Assembly (NCBI GenBank): GCA_017484085.1
Contig: JAFUTW010000013.1
Location: forward strand, 95,572 to 159,571
Length of the DNA stretch: 64,000 nucleotides
From: Clostridia bacterium
GTDB lineage: Bacteria > Bacillota > Clostridia > Christensenellales > Aristaeellaceae
Direction of reading: 5' to 3'
Positions 9,025-18,093 of this stretch are shown piece after piece (within the stretch, counting starts at the first letter, position 1; every line of letters begins with the position of its first letter). Below the pieces are notes generated by a model. The model was not told the DNA's origin, made no database searches, and saw nothing but the letters and a program-made list of their open reading frames with translations. A program made the position numbers and the translations under genes.

Positions 9025-10353
9025 ATGAAGAAGGTCATGAGTCTGGTTCTCGCGCTCGTACTCGTCGCGCTGGCCAGCGCCGTCGTCGCCGACGAGGGCA
9101 AGGTCCTCAACATCTGGTGCTGGAACGACGAATTCCAGAGCCGCTTCAACGACTACTATCCCGGCGTCGCCGAGATCGCGGCCGACAAGTCCACCACCAC
9201 CCTGAAGAACGGTGTGGTCGTCAACTGGGTCATCAATCCGAACGCCGACAACAACTACCAGAACAAGCTCGACGAGCAGCTGGACAAGCAGTTTGACGGC
9301 CAGCTGGCCGACGACGAGAAGATCGACATCTTCCTCATCGAAGCCGACTACGCCCTCAAGTATGTCGCGGACGAGGCCAGCCTCGACGTGCGTGCCGACA
9401 TCGGCCTTGCCGATGCCGATCTGGCCGACCAGTACGATTACACCCAGAAGATCGCCTCCGCGGACGGCGTGCTCAAGGGCGTGACCTGGCAGGCCACCCC
9501 GGGCCTGTTCGCCTATCGCCGCTCCATCGCCAAGGACGTGCTGGGCACCGATGATCCCGCCGCCGTGCAGGAAGCCCTCTCCGATTGGGACAAGTTCAAC
9601 GCCGTGGCCGAGCAGGCCGCCGCGAAGGGCTACAAGATGCTCTCCGGCTATGACGACAGCTACCGCACCTTCTCCAACAACGTGTCCGCTCCCTGGGTCA
9701 CCGGCGACACCGCGACCGTCGACGCGAACATCATGAAGTGGGTCGAGCAGACCAAGGACTTCACCGACAAGGGCTACAACAACAAGACCTCCCTCTGGTC
9801 CGCCGAGTGGGCTGCCGATCAGAGCGCGGAAGGCAAGGTCTTCGGCTTCTTCTACAGCACTTGGGGCATCAACTTCACGCTCGTTGGCAACGCGGGTGAA
9901 GCCGGCTTCGGCGACTGGGCTGTCTGCTACGGCCCGCAGCCGTACTACTGGGGCGGCACCTGGATCTGCGCCGCGAACGGCACCGACAACGTCGAGACCA
10001 TCAAGGACGTCATGCTGGCCCTCTCCGCCGACAAGGACATCCTCAAGAAGATCACCCTCGACACCCAGGACTACACCAACAGCATCTCCGGCATGAGCGA
10101 AATCGCGAACGATCCGGAATTCGGCTCCGACTTCCTCGGCGGCCAGAACCACGTCGCCCTCTTCCTCGAAGCTGCGCAGAAGATCGACATGAGCAACATC
10201 TCCGCTTACGATCAGGGCTGCAACGAGAAGTTCCAGCAGGCCTTCAAGAACTACTTCGACGGCAACGCCACCATCGACGAGGCCAAGGCTGCCTTCGAGA
10301 CCGCCATCAAGGAACAGTATCCTGTCATCACCACCGTGGTGTGGCCGGAGTAA
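9025..10353 (+). CDS. Sugar ABC transporter solute-binding protein
   Basis: The 442-residue exported protein starts at 9025 behind AAGGAGG. Its signal peptide ends VVA with no lipobox cysteine. The mature protein has the two-lobe layout of family 1 (CUT1, PF01547-type) binding proteins with aromatic residues suited to sugar stacking (PQPYYWGGTWICAANG). Together with the two permeases it should import cellobiose or short beta-glucans. No ATPase is encoded in the cluster, so a shared MsmK-type ATPase elsewhere is likely. The gene is followed by a strong hairpin that would leave it in excess over the permeases. Confidence 0.9.
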   Translation: MKKVMSLVLALVLVALASAVVADEGKVLNIWCWNDEFQSRFNDYYPGVAEIAADKSTTTLKNGVVVNWVINPNADNNYQNKLDEQLDKQFDGQLADDEKIDIFLIEADYALKYVADEASLDVRADIGLADADLADQYDYTQKIASADGVLKGVTWQATPGLFAYRRSIAKDVLGTDDPAAVQEALSDWDKFNAVAEQAAAKGYKMLSGYDDSYRTFSNNVSAPWVTGDTATVDANIMKWVEQTKDFTDKGYNNKTSLWSAEWAADQSAEGKVFGFFYSTWGINFTLVGNAGEAGFGDWAVCYGPQPYYWGGTWICAANGTDNVETIKDVMLALSADKDILKKITLDTQDYTNSISGMSEIANDPEFGSDFLGGQNHVALFLEAAQKIDMSNISAYDQGCNEKFQQAFKNYFDGNATIDEAKAAFETAIKEQYPVITTVVWPE

Positions 10354-10388
10354 TCCCCTTCAAACGGAACCCTCAACGCTTTATCGAG

Positions 10389-10418
10389 ACAGGGGCGGGC
10401 ATTGCCCGCCCCTGTTTT
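10389..10418 (+). terminator. Intra-operon hairpin after the binding-protein gene
   Basis: Thirteen-base arms 10389-10401 and 10403-10415 (ACAGGGGCGGGCA and its complement) are followed by TTT. It probably gives partial termination or 3' protection. Confidence 0.75.
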
Positions 10419-10435
10419 AACGGAAAGGCAGGCTG

Positions 10436-11383
10436 ATGCACTCCATGACGGCAATGCGCAAAAAGAAGAAGGGCAGCTCCATCAGTTATGCGAAATACGG
10501 CTATTACTTTATCGCCCCCTTCTTTATCACTTTCATCCTCTTTCAGCTGATCCCCCTGGCATCCACGGTTTACTACAGCTTTTTCTCCTACTTCAGGGAC
10601 GGGCGCAAGTGGATCGGCCCCACCTTTGCCGGCCTTGCGAACTACCAGTATCTCTTCTCCACGGATCTGCCCCGCTATCTCGGCAACACGCTGATCCTGT
10701 GGCTCATCGGCTTTATCCCGCAGATCCTCATCTCCCTGCTGCTGGCTGCCTGGTTTACCGATTACCGGTTGCACCTGCGCGGACAGGCCTTCTTTAAAAC
10801 CGTCATCTACATGCCGAACCTGATCATGGCGTCAGCGTTCTCCATGCTCTTTTATACGCTCTTTGCGGACAGCGGCCCCGTCAACGGTGTGCTGCGCCTC
10901 GTCGGCCTCACCCAGGAAGGCGCGCCCATCCGCTTCTTCGCCAGCATCCTCGGCACGCGCGGCCTCATTGGCCTCATGAATTTCCTGATGTGGTTCGGCA
11001 ACACCACCATCCTGCTGATGGCAGCCATGATGGGGGTGGAAGCTTCCCTCTTTGAGGCCGCGGAGATCGACGGCTGCACCCCGACGCAGATCTTCTTCAA
11101 GATCACGCTGCCGCTCATCCGTCCGCTCCTCATCTACGTGCTGATCACCTCCATGATCGGCGGCCTGCAGATGTTCGACGTCCCGCAGATCTTAACGCGC
11201 GGCTCCGGCGACCCCATGCGCAGCGCCATGACCATGATCATGTATCTGAACAGCCACATGTTCTCCCGCAACTACGGGCGCGCCGGCGCGGTATCCACCG
11301 TCCTGTTCCTCATCTGCGGCATCCTGTGCGTCGTCGTCATGCGCTCGCTGGATACCGACCGTAAGGAGGCGAAGAAGAAATGA
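10436..11383 (+). CDS. Sugar ABC transporter permease 1 (CUT1)
   Basis: The 315-residue protein has about six membrane segments and the conserved cytoplasmic EAA loop (FEAAEIDGCTPTQIFFKITLPL) near residue 205 that contacts the ATPase. It matches MalF/UgpA-type permeases. ATG codons at 10436, 10445 and 10454 are all possible; the lysine-rich MRKKKKG segment would be cytoplasmic in each case. Its stop overlaps the next gene by 4 bp. Confidence 0.9.
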   Translation: MHSMTAMRKKKKGSSISYAKYGYYFIAPFFITFILFQLIPLASTVYYSFFSYFRDGRKWIGPTFAGLANYQYLFSTDLPRYLGNTLILWLIGFIPQILISLLLAAWFTDYRLHLRGQAFFKTVIYMPNLIMASAFSMLFYTLFADSGPVNGVLRLVGLTQEGAPIRFFASILGTRGLIGLMNFLMWFGNTTILLMAAMMGVEASLFEAAEIDGCTPTQIFFKITLPLIRPLLIYVLITSMIGGLQMFDVPQILTRGSGDPMRSAMTMIMYLNSHMFSRNYGRAGAVSTVLFLICGILCVVVMRSLDTDRKEAKKK

Positions 11384-12255
11384 CCACCCAGTCCGTCAAG
11401 CCGCAGGGCCGCGGCGTCTCCGCCGGCCTCCATGCGCGCCGCATCCTGGCTTACGCCGTCCTCGGCGTGCTTTGCTTCCTGTGCCTGTTCTTCTTCTACG
11501 TGCTGGCCGTCAACGCCACGCACAACCACTATGAGATCCTCAAGGGCTTCAACCTCCTGCCCGGCGCGGATTTTTCCAAAAACCTAGCTGCGACCCTCGC
11601 GGACTCCTCCCTGCCGGTGCTCAGGGGCATCGTCAATTCCCTCCTCATCGCCTCGCTTTCCGCCCTGCTGGCGATCTACTTCTCCGCGCTGACGGCCTAC
11701 GGCATCTACGCCTATGACTTTAAGCTGAAGAACCTCGCGTTCACCTTCATCATCCTCATCATGTCCATGCCGACGCAGATCTCGGCGCTCGGCTTCGTCC
11801 GCCTCATCGGCCGCATGGGCGGCACCAACCGCCTCTGGCCGCTCATCCTCCCCTCCATCGCAAGCCCGACGGTATTCTACTTCATGATCCAGTACATGAA
11901 GAGCAGCCTGCCCATGGAGATCGTGGAGGCCGCGCGCATCGACGGCTGCTCGGAATTCGGCACCTTCAACCGCGTCGTGCTGCCCCTGCTCAAGCCGGCC
12001 ATGGCGGTGCAGGCCATCTTCTCCTTCGTCGCCTCCTGGAACAACTACTTCACCCCCGCCCTCATCCTGGACAGCAAGAGCAACCCGACCCTGCCCATCC
12101 TGATCGCGACCCTGCGCAGCAAGGACGTGGCCAGCCTCGACATGGGCTCTGTGTACATGCTGATCGCGGTCGCCATCCTGCCCGTCATCGTCGTGTACCT
12201 GCTGCTCTCCAAGTTCATCGTCGCAGGCGTCACCCTGGGCGGCGTCAAGGGCTGA
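11380..12255 (+). CDS. Sugar ABC transporter permease 2 (CUT1)
   Basis: This 291-residue MalG-type permease has six predicted membrane segments and the EAA loop VEAARIDGCSEFGTFNRVVL near residue 185. It starts inside the stop of permease 1 (ATGA), so the two are translationally coupled, as expected for a heterodimeric channel. The C-terminal GVTLGGVKG tail is typical of the family. The GH1 gene follows after 41 bp. Confidence 0.9.
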   Translation: MTTQSVKPQGRGVSAGLHARRILAYAVLGVLCFLCLFFFYVLAVNATHNHYEILKGFNLLPGADFSKNLAATLADSSLPVLRGIVNSLLIASLSALLAIYFSALTAYGIYAYDFKLKNLAFTFIILIMSMPTQISALGFVRLIGRMGGTNRLWPLILPSIASPTVFYFMIQYMKSSLPMEIVEAARIDGCSEFGTFNRVVLPLLKPAMAVQAIFSFVASWNNYFTPALILDSKSNPTLPILIATLRSKDVASLDMGSVYMLIAVAILPVIVVYLLLSKFIVAGVTLGGVKG

Positions 12256-12296
12256 GAACGCGGACGAATCCTTAAAGAACAGGAGATAATGAAACC

Positions 12297-13664
12297 ATGC
12301 GTTTTCCGAAAGGTTTCCTCTGGGGTGCCGCCACGGCCTCCTATCAGATCGAAGGCGGGTGGAAGGAAGGCGGCAAAGGCCCCTCCATCTGGGACGACCT
12401 GACCCATGACCGAAAGGGCTTCATCCTGGACGGCTCCACCGGGGACGAGGCCTGCGACCACTACCACCGCTTCCGTGAGGACATCGCCCTGATGGCCTCC
12501 CTCGGCATCCGCAACTACCGCTTTTCCGTCTCCTGGCCGCGCATCCTGCCGGACGGCACCGGCAAGGTGAACCCGGAGGGCGTCCGTTTCTATTCCGAGC
12601 TGGTGGACTGCCTGCTGGAGCACGGCATCCGTCCCTTCATCACGCTGTACCACTGGGACCTGCCCCGCGCGATCTACCAGCGCGGCGCATGGCTGAACGA
12701 CGACATGCCGGAGTGGTTCGCCGCCTATGTGCGCGCGGTCGCGCTGGCCCTCGGCGACCGCGTGAAGGACTATTTCACGATCAACGAGCCGCAGTGCGTC
12801 ATCGGCCTCGGCTACTCCTCCTGCGAGCATGCGCCCGCCGTCAGGATGCCGGTGCGCGACCTGGTGCGCATGAGCCACATCCTGATGAAGTGCCACGGAA
12901 AAGCCGTTCAGGTGCTGCGCGAAACCGTGCCCGGCGTGCGCGTGGGCTACGCGCCCTGTTCCGGCCCCGTCCTGCCCGCCACCGGCAGCGCGGAAGACGT
13001 CGAAGCCGCCCGGCGCGCCTACTTCGCCGTCAGCAGCGATCCGGAGGGCTTTATGTGGTCTCCCGCCTGGTTCTCCGATCCCGTGATGCTGGGCGAATAC
13101 CCGGAAGACGCGCTGTCCGCCTTCGGGCAGTATCTGCCTCATGGGTGGGAGCGGGACCTCTCCCTCATTCACCAGCCGCTGGACTGCTACACGCAGAACA
13201 TCTACAACAGCAACCTCACCGTGCGCGCCGCGGATAACGCCGAAGGCTTTGAGACCGTCCCCTATCCCGTCGGCGGAGAGCGGACGCTGATGGGCTGGCC
13301 CGTGACGCCCGACGCGCTCTATTGGGGCCCGAAGTTCCTCTATGAGCGCTACCGCACGCCCATCTTCATCAGTGAAAACGGCATGAGCTGTCACGACTGG
13401 GTCTTCCCCGACGGGCAGGTGCACGACCCGAACCGCATGGACTACCTGCGGCGCTATCTTCTGGCCCTCTCCCGGGCCATCGAAGACGGCACGGACGTGC
13501 GCGGCTACTTCTGCTGGTCCCTTCTGGACAACTTCGAGTGGAAGTTCGGCTACACCCAGCGCTTCGGACTCGTCCACGTGGTTTACGCAACACAAAAAAG
13601 AACGCCGAAGGATTCGGCGCTCTGGTACAAGAAAGTCATGGAGACGAATGGGGGCTGCTTATAA
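12297..13664 (+). CDS. Beta-glucosidase, GH1
   Basis: The 455-residue enzyme has the GH1 N-terminal signature FPKGFLWGAATASYQIEG, the acid/base glutamate in FTINEPQ (E164) and the nucleophile glutamate in IFISENGMS (E360). There is no signal peptide, so it acts in the cytoplasm on imported beta-glucosides. It may instead prefer a phospho-sugar, but the genetic link to an ABC importer rather than a PTS argues for unphosphorylated substrates. With CbpA it gives the cell both hydrolytic and phosphorolytic routes. An AGGAGA site precedes the ATG. Confidence 0.94.
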   Translation: MRFPKGFLWGAATASYQIEGGWKEGGKGPSIWDDLTHDRKGFILDGSTGDEACDHYHRFREDIALMASLGIRNYRFSVSWPRILPDGTGKVNPEGVRFYSELVDCLLEHGIRPFITLYHWDLPRAIYQRGAWLNDDMPEWFAAYVRAVALALGDRVKDYFTINEPQCVIGLGYSSCEHAPAVRMPVRDLVRMSHILMKCHGKAVQVLRETVPGVRVGYAPCSGPVLPATGSAEDVEAARRAYFAVSSDPEGFMWSPAWFSDPVMLGEYPEDALSAFGQYLPHGWERDLSLIHQPLDCYTQNIYNSNLTVRAADNAEGFETVPYPVGGERTLMGWPVTPDALYWGPKFLYERYRTPIFISENGMSCHDWVFPDGQVHDPNRMDYLRRYLLALSRAIEDGTDVRGYFCWSLLDNFEWKFGYTQRFGLVHVVYATQKRTPKDSALWYKKVMETNGGCL

Positions 13665-13738
13665 CAGGTTCCTCCCAAATGACGAACAATCCCTTTCTGC
13701 AGCGATCAACCCCGTTGCAGAACGGGGAGCACTAAAAA

Positions 13739-13770
13739 GCCGGCCTTGCGACTGAGGCCGGCCTTGTTTT
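13739..13770. terminator. Bidirectional terminator between the GH1 gene and pnkP
   Basis: Arms 13739-13746 and 13755-13762 (GCCGGCCT/AGGCCGGC) are flanked by a T run on the plus side and an A run on the other, so both converging transcripts can end here. A smaller CCCGTT/AACGGG hairpin lies at 13711-13726. Confidence 0.85.
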
Positions 13771-13771
13771 T

Positions 13772-16348
13772 TCACAGTCTGGGATCCACCGGTTCGCTCT
13801 CCATGGCCAGCACGCCAAAGGCGCATTCATGCACCTTGTAAAGCGGTTCTTTGCGTATAAACCGCTTAAGGGACTCCATTCCGAGGGAAAACTCCTTGAG
13901 CGCAAGGCTGCGCTTTCGGCTCAAAGAACGCTTTTTGAGACGCCTGAGGTGATCTGCTTCCAGGTATTCTGCGCCGTAGATGATCCGGAGGTATTCGCTG
14001 CCCCGGCACTTTACTGCGGGCTGCAGGAGAGTGCCATTCTGTTTCGCGATATAGGTTTCCGGTTTGACGACCATGCCTTCACCGCCGGCGCCCGTCAGTT
14101 CCAGCCACCACTTGATCCCATCCCGGACGCTTTCTTCGGACTCCGTGTTCACGCAGAGATAGGGCGTAGCCATATATACCGGATCCATCCCGGTCATATA
14201 CTTGCGGATCGTTTCCATGTGCCATACATGCTTCTCTCCGGAGAAAACCTTCCCTTCAACCGCAAGAAGATGGAACGGTGCGATCCGGAAATCATCCGTG
14301 GATTTGACCGTCCAGCAGTATTCCCTGTAAGCGTCGATATACCGCAGGATATCCTCCTGCTTTGCCTTAAAACGCTTCAGCAGGTCCTTCGGGTCCACAT
14401 TCTGTCCGGATGTATTCTCTCCCACATCAAAGGGCCTGTTTTCCCGCGCGCATACCTGTTCAAGCCTGCTGACGACCGCATCCAGGCTGTTTTTGCCGGA
14501 ATTCCCCGTCGCAGCGTACTGCGTCCTGAGCAGGCCCTGTGCCTTTTCGCTCCAGGGCATCAGTTCCGTATCCAGGCAGACCCAATCGGTGCTGAAATCC
14601 TCCCAGAACCGCGTTTGTGACAGCACCGTGTCCAGTCTGTCCAAAAGCGCCGTTTCCGTGCCTGCGTCATCGAAAAAGCGCCTGCCTGTACGGGAGTAAA
14701 TGATCCCCCGGGAACCGTCCGTCACGCCGAAGCGGTTTTCAGCCGTCTTTGCCGTTCTGCAGAGAATGATCACCGCCCGGGATCCCATGTGCTTCTTTTC
14801 GCAGACCACATTCGGTATCCCTCTGCTGCGATAGTATTCGAAAGCCTGCAGGGGATGCTCCAGGAAGCCGTCCAGCCCGCTGGTCTCACAGGGAGACATG
14901 GTTGGAGGCAGATAGATCAGCCAGTGCGGATCCGCCGCAAACCGGGACATGATCTCCAGTGCGGCAGCCGCATTCCCCTCGCTGATGTCGATGGAATGAT
15001 ACAGCTCCGTTTCGATATGCAGCTTGTGATTGAAGTCGCCGACTGTCAGCAAATCTCCCGGATCATCTTCCTGCTTTAGATCCTCCAGCGGCTTTACAGG
15101 TTCATAATACTGCCTCTTCGCCTGCACGCTGATGATTTCCCGTTCCGGGTACCGGAAGGCCGTCAGGCTGCCTCCGAAGACGCAGCCGGTATCGATGCAG
15201 TAAGTGCCGTTCAGGGATTTGACTTCTTTTCCTGCGATATGCCCGTAAACGATGGTGGCCCGTCCGCGGTAGTCCGCAGCCCAGTCAAGGCGGACCGGCA
15301 GGCCGTAGGAATCGACCTCTCCGGTGGTCTCGCCGTACAGGCAGAAGTCGCGCACCCGCATGGACCCGCGGCCTATGTATTCCTGCCTGAGGCCGGCATG
15401 GGCGGTCACCAGCCTGCCGTCATCCAGCACATAATGGCTGACGAGGCTGTCCAGGAACGCAGCGGCCTCCGCCCTGAATGCCTCGCTTTGCGCCTTCATC
15501 TCCTCGATCGTAAGATCGATACCGTGCGTGAGGCGGATATTCTTCCCCTTGAAGTAATTCAGCAGCTTCACGTCATGGTTTCCGGGAACGGCCAGTGCGT
15601 TGCCGCTTTTCACCATCTTCATCGCCAGCTTCAGCACATCTGCATTCCGGGGGCCGCGGTCGCAAAAATCACCCAGGAAGATGACCTTTCTGCCTTCCGG
15701 ATGCGCGTATCCGTCCCCGCCGGGCACATAACCCAGCCGCAAGAGCAGCTCCTCCAGTTCATCGCAGCAGCCGTGGATATCCCCGATGATATCGAAGGGG
15801 CCGTGCTCATCCTTTTTATCATTCCAGAGTTTTGTCCGGATCACCTCTGTGTTTTCCAGCTGCTCCAATGAGTTGATGACATAGATGAACCGGAAGCCTT
15901 CCCGCTTCAGGTTTTTGATCGACCGCTTCACCTCCATGCAGTGCTTGCGGATCACCCGCTCCGGGTAATTCCGTTCCGGGCGGGCCTTGTTCCGCTGCTG
16001 CAGCAGCGCCTCCGGCAGGTTCAGCACAATGGCCACGGAATGCACATTCTGTTCTCTGGCCATGTCGATGATCTTTTTCCTGGCGTATTCTTGGGTGTTT
16101 GTCGCATCGATGACCGTCAGCTTCATGTTGCTCAGCCGCTTGCCTGCAGCGTAGTGCAGCAAATCAAAGGCGTCATTCGATGCACCCTGATCATTCTCAT
16201 CGTCCGAAACCATGCCCCGGAAGAAGTCTGAGGAAAGGACTTCCGTCGGCTTGAAATGCCGAAGGGCAAAGCTGCTCTTTCCGGAAGAGGTCGCGCCGAT
16301 CATGGCCACCAGACAGAACTCCGGGATCTCGATCCTGTACTTATCCAT
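13772..16348 (-). CDS. pnkP: Bacterial RNA-repair polynucleotide kinase-phosphatase-ligase PnkP
   Basis: The 858-residue protein has all three modules of clostridial PnkP. Residues 1-170 are a 5'-OH kinase with P-loop GATSSGKSSF. Residues 180-400 are a metallophosphatase (GDIHGCCDE, GDFCDRGP, PGNHD) that removes 2',3'-phosphates. From about 450 on is a nucleotidyltransferase/ligase with the lysine motif KHMGSR (519-524), which in the family is adenylylated but seals only with Hen1. The ATG at 16348 overlaps the end of hen1 by 8 bp. The substrate is probably RNA cut by ribotoxins, such as tRNA. All catalytic motifs appear intact. Confidence 0.95.
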   Translation of the reverse strand: MDKYRIEIPEFCLVAMIGATSSGKSSFALRHFKPTEVLSSDFFRGMVSDDENDQGASNDAFDLLHYAAGKRLSNMKLTVIDATNTQEYARKKIIDMAREQNVHSVAIVLNLPEALLQQRNKARPERNYPERVIRKHCMEVKRSIKNLKREGFRFIYVINSLEQLENTEVIRTKLWNDKKDEHGPFDIIGDIHGCCDELEELLLRLGYVPGGDGYAHPEGRKVIFLGDFCDRGPRNADVLKLAMKMVKSGNALAVPGNHDVKLLNYFKGKNIRLTHGIDLTIEEMKAQSEAFRAEAAAFLDSLVSHYVLDDGRLVTAHAGLRQEYIGRGSMRVRDFCLYGETTGEVDSYGLPVRLDWAADYRGRATIVYGHIAGKEVKSLNGTYCIDTGCVFGGSLTAFRYPEREIISVQAKRQYYEPVKPLEDLKQEDDPGDLLTVGDFNHKLHIETELYHSIDISEGNAAAALEIMSRFAADPHWLIYLPPTMSPCETSGLDGFLEHPLQAFEYYRSRGIPNVVCEKKHMGSRAVIILCRTAKTAENRFGVTDGSRGIIYSRTGRRFFDDAGTETALLDRLDTVLSQTRFWEDFSTDWVCLDTELMPWSEKAQGLLRTQYAATGNSGKNSLDAVVSRLEQVCARENRPFDVGENTSGQNVDPKDLLKRFKAKQEDILRYIDAYREYCWTVKSTDDFRIAPFHLLAVEGKVFSGEKHVWHMETIRKYMTGMDPVYMATPYLCVNTESEESVRDGIKWWLELTGAGGEGMVVKPETYIAKQNGTLLQPAVKCRGSEYLRIIYGAEYLEADHLRRLKKRSLSRKRSLALKEFSLGMESLKRFIRKEPLYKVHECAFGVLAMESEPVDPRL

Positions 16349-17774
16349 TCTTCGTAAACACCCCCATCTGAGTCGGCTGTCCATGCTCCTCATCTGTGTC
16401 GCCGATACCGGAGATCACACAGGAGTAGCCGAATTTCTCGCAGACATGCGTTGTCCATTGGCGGAACTCCTCCCGCGTCCATTCAAACCGGTGGTCGCCA
16501 TGGCGCAGATGGTCCTTCGGCAGCGATTCATAATTGACGTTGTATTCCCGGTTCGGCGTCGTCAGGATGACTGTGCCGGGTTTCGCATAGCCGAAGATGA
16601 CCCGCTCAAACGACGGGATCCGCATCGGTTCGATATGTTCGATGACCTCCACGATGCATGCGCAGTCATAGCCCTCAAACCGCTGATCCCGGTAGGTCAG
16701 GGAGGCCTGCATCAGGGTCAGCTTGTTTTTCAGCGTCAACGGCATCCGGTTAAGGTTCAGCCGCTGCGCAGCCCTTTCCAGTGCCCTGGCCGCGACATCG
16801 CAGGCGGTCACTTTCTTTATCTGCGGCTCCTTCAGCAGCATCTGCGTCAGCGGAGCGCTGCCGCAGCCAAGGTCGATCACACTGCCGGCCCCGCTGGCGA
16901 GCACGGCAGCCTTAACCGCCTCCAGGCGCAGGGTGTTGAGCGGCGTATGGGCCGCCTTCTCCTCTGCCGCCTCTTCGGCCGCTTCCGCTTCTTCCGCGGT
17001 CTCATCGTCCTCATCCGCACCGGTCGCCAGCCGGTCGATCGCCTTTCTGGCCAGTCCCTTCTTTGAGCCGAAATACCTGCGTACGATCCGCTCTTTGGCC
17101 GGATGATCCGCAAGCCAGCCTTTTCCGTGATCCAGCAGCTTCCGGATCTCGTCCTCATTCATATAATAGTGCTTCTGCCTGTCAAAGACGGGGATCAGCA
17201 CGTACAGATGATTGAGAAGTTCCGACAGTTTGACCTCTCCCGAGATCGTCAGGTCGATATAGGGCGAGTCGCCCCATTCCGGGAACTTTTCATCCAGCCG
17301 GCTCCGTTCCGTTTTCACCGTATAGCCCAGCGGTTCAAAGAGTTCTTTGGCCAGCGTTTCATCGCCCCGGTCCTTGAGAGAGGTCAGTGTGGCTGACAGC
17401 GAGAGCAGCGTATCCGCCAGTTCCTGCCGGTGTTCGCTTCTCCCTCTCATCGCGGAACCGAAGACGCGGTTGATTGCCGTGCTCATGAAGGAGGTTGCGG
17501 CATAGGGCCTGTCATTGACATAGTCAAACAGTCCCCCTTCTCCGCTGCCCACCTTGCCACGTGCCAGATCGATAGGGTCGATATCCAGGACCAGCGCGGC
17601 AGTCGTCCGCTTACTGCTGACTTCCGGATAAAACACATAGGCTCTTCCGTAACTCAGTTCAAACTGCTGCGCACGGTCCGGGTGCTTTGCGAGCAGGTAA
17701 CCCAAATCCTGCGTGTTTTGCCCCTCCCAGGTGATTGTCAACAGCAAATCAAGCGCCTCCTTTTCTCCGGTCAC
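16341..17774 (-). CDS. hen1: 3'-terminal RNA ribose 2'-O-methyltransferase Hen1
   Basis: The 477-residue protein pairs with PnkP. Its N-terminal half (about 10-240) is the ligase-activating domain (TITWEGQNTQDLGYLLAKHP). An acidic Glu/Ala linker at 253-275 leads to a SAM methyltransferase domain (VIDLGCGSAPL near 299) with the Hen1 metal-site residues EVIEH (376-380) and DHLRHGDH (421-428). Hen1 methylates the 3' ribose before ligation so that the repaired site resists recutting. The start is GTG at 17774 behind AAGGA; no ATG fits. It lies just below a terminator and has no clear promoter of its own, so expression may depend on readthrough from the small upstream gene. Confidence 0.94.
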   Translation of the reverse strand: MTGEKEALDLLLTITWEGQNTQDLGYLLAKHPDRAQQFELSYGRAYVFYPEVSSKRTTAALVLDIDPIDLARGKVGSGEGGLFDYVNDRPYAATSFMSTAINRVFGSAMRGRSEHRQELADTLLSLSATLTSLKDRGDETLAKELFEPLGYTVKTERSRLDEKFPEWGDSPYIDLTISGEVKLSELLNHLYVLIPVFDRQKHYYMNEDEIRKLLDHGKGWLADHPAKERIVRRYFGSKKGLARKAIDRLATGADEDDETAEEAEAAEEAAEEKAAHTPLNTLRLEAVKAAVLASGAGSVIDLGCGSAPLTQMLLKEPQIKKVTACDVAARALERAAQRLNLNRMPLTLKNKLTLMQASLTYRDQRFEGYDCACIVEVIEHIEPMRIPSFERVIFGYAKPGTVILTTPNREYNVNYESLPKDHLRHGDHRFEWTREEFRQWTTHVCEKFGYSCVISGIGDTDEEHGQPTQMGVFTKNG

Positions 17775-17796
17775 TATCTATTCCTTATACTGTTCA

Positions 17797-17831
17797 AATA
17801 AAAAACCGCCCGTTCCCGAGAGAACGAGCGG
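17797..17831 (-). terminator. Terminator between the 40-codon ORF and hen1
   Basis: Arms 17806-17815 and 17822-17831 (GAACGAGCGG pairing with CCGCCCGTTC, one G-T) are followed on the minus strand by TTTTTTATTT. It ends only 22 bp before the hen1 start, so readthrough here could set Hen1-PnkP level. Confidence 0.8.
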
Positions 17832-17857
17832 ATGCGGTTATCTTGTCCGGATGATCC

Positions 17858-17980
17858 TTATCTGAGCCCTGTATCCTCCGGGAATCTGCTCGTCCTTATG
17901 CGCATATCAAACAGAACCTTCAGTGTTTGGCTCTGAAAGTTCATCTCATCTAAGCGCATACGGAACGGCAAAAGGATCAT
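17858..17980 (-). CDS. Small ORF of 40 codons upstream of hen1-pnkP
   Basis: An ATG at 17980 follows AAGGAG with 8 nt spacing and opens a 40-residue frame beginning MILLPFRMRLDEMNF and ending EDTGLR. A promoter lies about 40 bp upstream and a terminator follows directly, so a complete small transcription unit is visible. The peptide is basic, with six arginines, and has no membrane segment or known motif. It could be a genuine small protein, a leader peptide controlling readthrough into hen1, or chance translation of a regulatory RNA. I do not recognise it. Confidence 0.5.
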   Translation of the reverse strand: MILLPFRMRLDEMNFQSQTLKVLFDMRIRTSRFPEDTGLR

Positions 17981-18021
17981 TTTCGGAACTCCTTCCACAG
18001 CATAAACAAATATCGATGAAT

Positions 18022-18050
18022 AGTATATCACAGGAAAGAAGGTTTGTCAG
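18022..18050 (-). promoter_or_regulatory. Promoter upstream of the 40-codon ORF
   Basis: Minus strand CTGACA (18045-18050), 17 bp, TATACT (18022-18027). It lies in the short gap after psuG. Confidence 0.65.
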
Positions 18051-18093
18051 TATACCTGCGGTATAAAAACAGCCGCCTCCCGCAGTCTCCTGC

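Noticed and set aside
10389-10418. Hairpin as the true end of a monocistronic binding-protein gene
   Set aside because: The permeases follow directly without a promoter, so partial termination within one operon is more likely.
12045-13595. A 516-codon antisense frame opposite permease 2 and the GH1 gene
   Set aside because: Same composition artefact; both sense genes have complete family motifs.
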